Positions 42,414 to 43,590 of a stretch of 43,590 nucleotides of DNA are shown here, piece after piece. The stretch covers positions 1 to 43,590 of the forward strand of contig JAJYFM010000011.1 of NCBI GenBank assembly GCA_021790895.1. Direction: 5' to 3'. Source of the DNA: a bacterium (GTDB taxonomy: Bacteria; Vulcanimicrobiota; Vulcanimicrobiia; Vulcanimicrobiales; Vulcanimicrobiaceae). The notes beneath the pieces are model-generated. The model saw nothing but the letters and a program-made list of their open reading frames with translations, was not told where the DNA came from and did not search any database. Both the position numbers and the translations under genes were made by a program. Every line of letters starts with the position of its first letter. Position 1 is the stretch's first letter.

Positions 42414-43590
42414 ATGTCTCTTTATCGTAGGTGGAGGCCGAAGAGCTTCTCGGAGCTTGTCGGTCAGGACTCCGTCGTCAGAACCCTTCGCAGCGCGGTC
42501 GAAGGCGGGAAGGTGGCGCACGCTTATCTCTTCTCGGGGCCGCGCGGCAGCGGTAAAACCTCGGCGGCGAAAATCTTTGCTCGCTGCATGAATTGCGAGC
42601 ACGGCCCAACTGCGGAGCCCGATAATACCTGCGCCGCATGCGTTGCGATGCTCGACGGCACCGCGCTCGATGTGCTCGAGATCGATGCGGCGAGCAATCG
42701 TGGAATCGATGAAATCCGTTCGCTGCGCGATGCAGTGAAATTTCCGCCGTCGGTGATGCGGAAGAAAATTTATATCATCGATGAAGCGCATATGCTTACC
42801 AAAGAGGGCGCGAATGCGTTTTTGAAAACGCTCGAGGAGCCGCCCGACCACGCGCTCTTCATTCTCGCAACCACCGAACCCGAGCGCTTACCGATAACGA
42901 TTCTTTCGCGCTGTCAGCGCTATACGTTTCGGCGCATCGCGATCCCGGTTATGATCGAACGCATGCGCGAGATCGCCGCTGCGGAAAACATCGTCGTCGA
43001 AGAGAGCGCGCTCGCTGCGATCGCCTACCGCGCCGACGGCGGCCTGCGCGATGCGCTGACGATGCTCGAACAGGCGGCGGCGTACGGCGATGGGCGCGTC
43101 GACGGCGCGGCAATCGAGTCGGCCTTCGGCTCGAACGGCCGCGAGATGGCGCTGCGCCTGCGCGACGATGTGTTGCGCCGCGATGCCGGTGCGATGTTGC
43201 GCACCATTGAAGAGGCAAGCGACGCGGGGATCGAGCCGGCAACGCTGCTGCGCGCGCTGCTCGGTGCGATGCGAAATCTGTTGGTCGCGCGGATCGACCC
43301 GGCGTTGCTCGCGCGCGACAGCGCGCCGGAGGATGCCGAAGAAGCGACCGCTCGCGCCCAGGATATCGATAGCCTAACGGTGCTCCCGCTGCTCCGCGTC
43401 CTCACCGACGCCGCGACGTTGGCGCGCGGTGGTGACGCTCGGTTGGAGCTGGAGGCGGCATTGCTGCGCTTCGTTCTCGCCGGAGAGGCGAGCACGACGG
43501 CACCGGCACGCGCCGGTTCGGCGCCGCCGCGGCAGGCGCCGTCTGCGCCGCGAACCGCTGCTGCGCCGCGCACGGCCGCCGCGCCGCGCA
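42414..43590 (+). CDS. dnaX: DNA polymerase III gamma/tau subunit (partial, runs off the window)
   Basis: The first 392 residues are visible. DnaX is the clamp-loader ATPase that also couples polymerases and helicase. MSLYRRWRPKSFSELVGQDS is the family start. Walker A GPRGSGKT is at 42-49. Four zinc-site cysteines lie at 58, 61, 73 and 76. KIYIIDEAHMLT is Walker B, and TLEEPPDHALFILATTE and ILSRCQRY (sensor 1 and SRC) follow. Domain III continues to about 365. A Pro/Ala/Arg-rich linker then runs to the edge, suggesting a tau-like extension. ATG 42414 lacks a strong ribosome site. Confidence 0.96.
   Translation, partial: MSLYRRWRPKSFSELVGQDSVVRTLRSAVEGGKVAHAYLFSGPRGSGKTSAAKIFARCMNCEHGPTAEPDNTCAACVAMLDGTALDVLEIDAASNRGIDEIRSLRDAVKFPPSVMRKKIYIIDEAHMLTKEGANAFLKTLEEPPDHALFILATTEPERLPITILSRCQRYTFRRIAIPVMIERMREIAAAENIVVEESALAAIAYRADGGLRDALTMLEQAAAYGDGRVDGAAIESAFGSNGREMALRLRDDVLRRDAGAMLRTIEEASDAGIEPATLLRALLGAMRNLLVARIDPALLARDSAPEDAEEATARAQDIDSLTVLPLLRVLTDAATLARGGDARLELEAALLRFVLAGEASTTAPARAGSAPPRQAPSAPRTAAAPRTAAAPR

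Overview
The window is a GC-rich chromosomal segment from a diderm, LPS-making bacterium. It holds the replication-origin neighbourhood (rnpA fragment, rpmH, dnaA, dnaN, recF, a DciA-like gene, gyrB), followed by a long run of outer-membrane and lipid A genes. No taxonomic marker such as 16S rRNA is present. A lineage such as Eremiobacterota (WPS-2) fits the gene content and order, but that placement is inference.

Layout. (1) Positions 1-3960 are a low-GC, foreign-looking patch. It contains IS3-family debris, a three-gene minus-strand cassette (small secreted peptide, membrane-anchored C39 peptidase, polytopic membrane protein), an IS256-family element with a frameshifted transposase and clear terminal inverted repeats, and a second decayed IS3 transposase. 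The tail of that IS3 element occurs on both sides of the patch as a 48-bp direct repeat. (2) The patch cuts off rnpA after about 45 codons. (3) Positions 3936-11280 hold rnpA' and rpmH (minus strand), an oriC-like interval with DnaA boxes, then dnaA-dnaN-recF-DUF721/DciA-like-gyrB. (4) Positions 11323-19726 hold a 1695-residue TamB-like protein and a DUF4097-like/DUF5916-like pair. (5) Positions 19983-35859 form one dense plus-strand run: bamA, three OmpH/Skp-type genes, lpxD, lpxC, fabZ, lpxA, lpxB, a metallophosphoesterase, a second LpxB-like glycosyltransferase, an O-antigen-ligase-like protein, lptC, lptB, one lptF/G permease, a DUF3084 gene and a YqgF-like RNase-H-fold gene. Many of these genes overlap by 4 bp. 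(6) Positions 35991-38925 hold a putative outer-membrane barrel protein, a TPR-like protein and a GT4 glycosyltransferase. (7) On the minus strand are a secreted protein with an 18-bp minisatellite and recQ. (8) dnaX runs off the right edge.

How the genes work together: region 5 is close to a complete envelope assembly line. BamA and the OmpH-like chaperones insert outer-membrane proteins. LpxA/C/D/B with FabZ make the lipid A disaccharide. LptB/C/F supply part of the export machine. A WaaL-like ligase would attach surface glycan. No recognisable lpxI, classical lpxH, lpxK, lptA or lptD is in the window. The metallophosphoesterase beside lpxB is the best candidate for the missing LpxH step.

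The most notable points are the peptide/C39/membrane-protein cassette, the truncated rnpA, the LpxH-like candidate and the threefold OmpH expansion with two lipoprotein forms. All calls come from reading the sequence; no database search was run.
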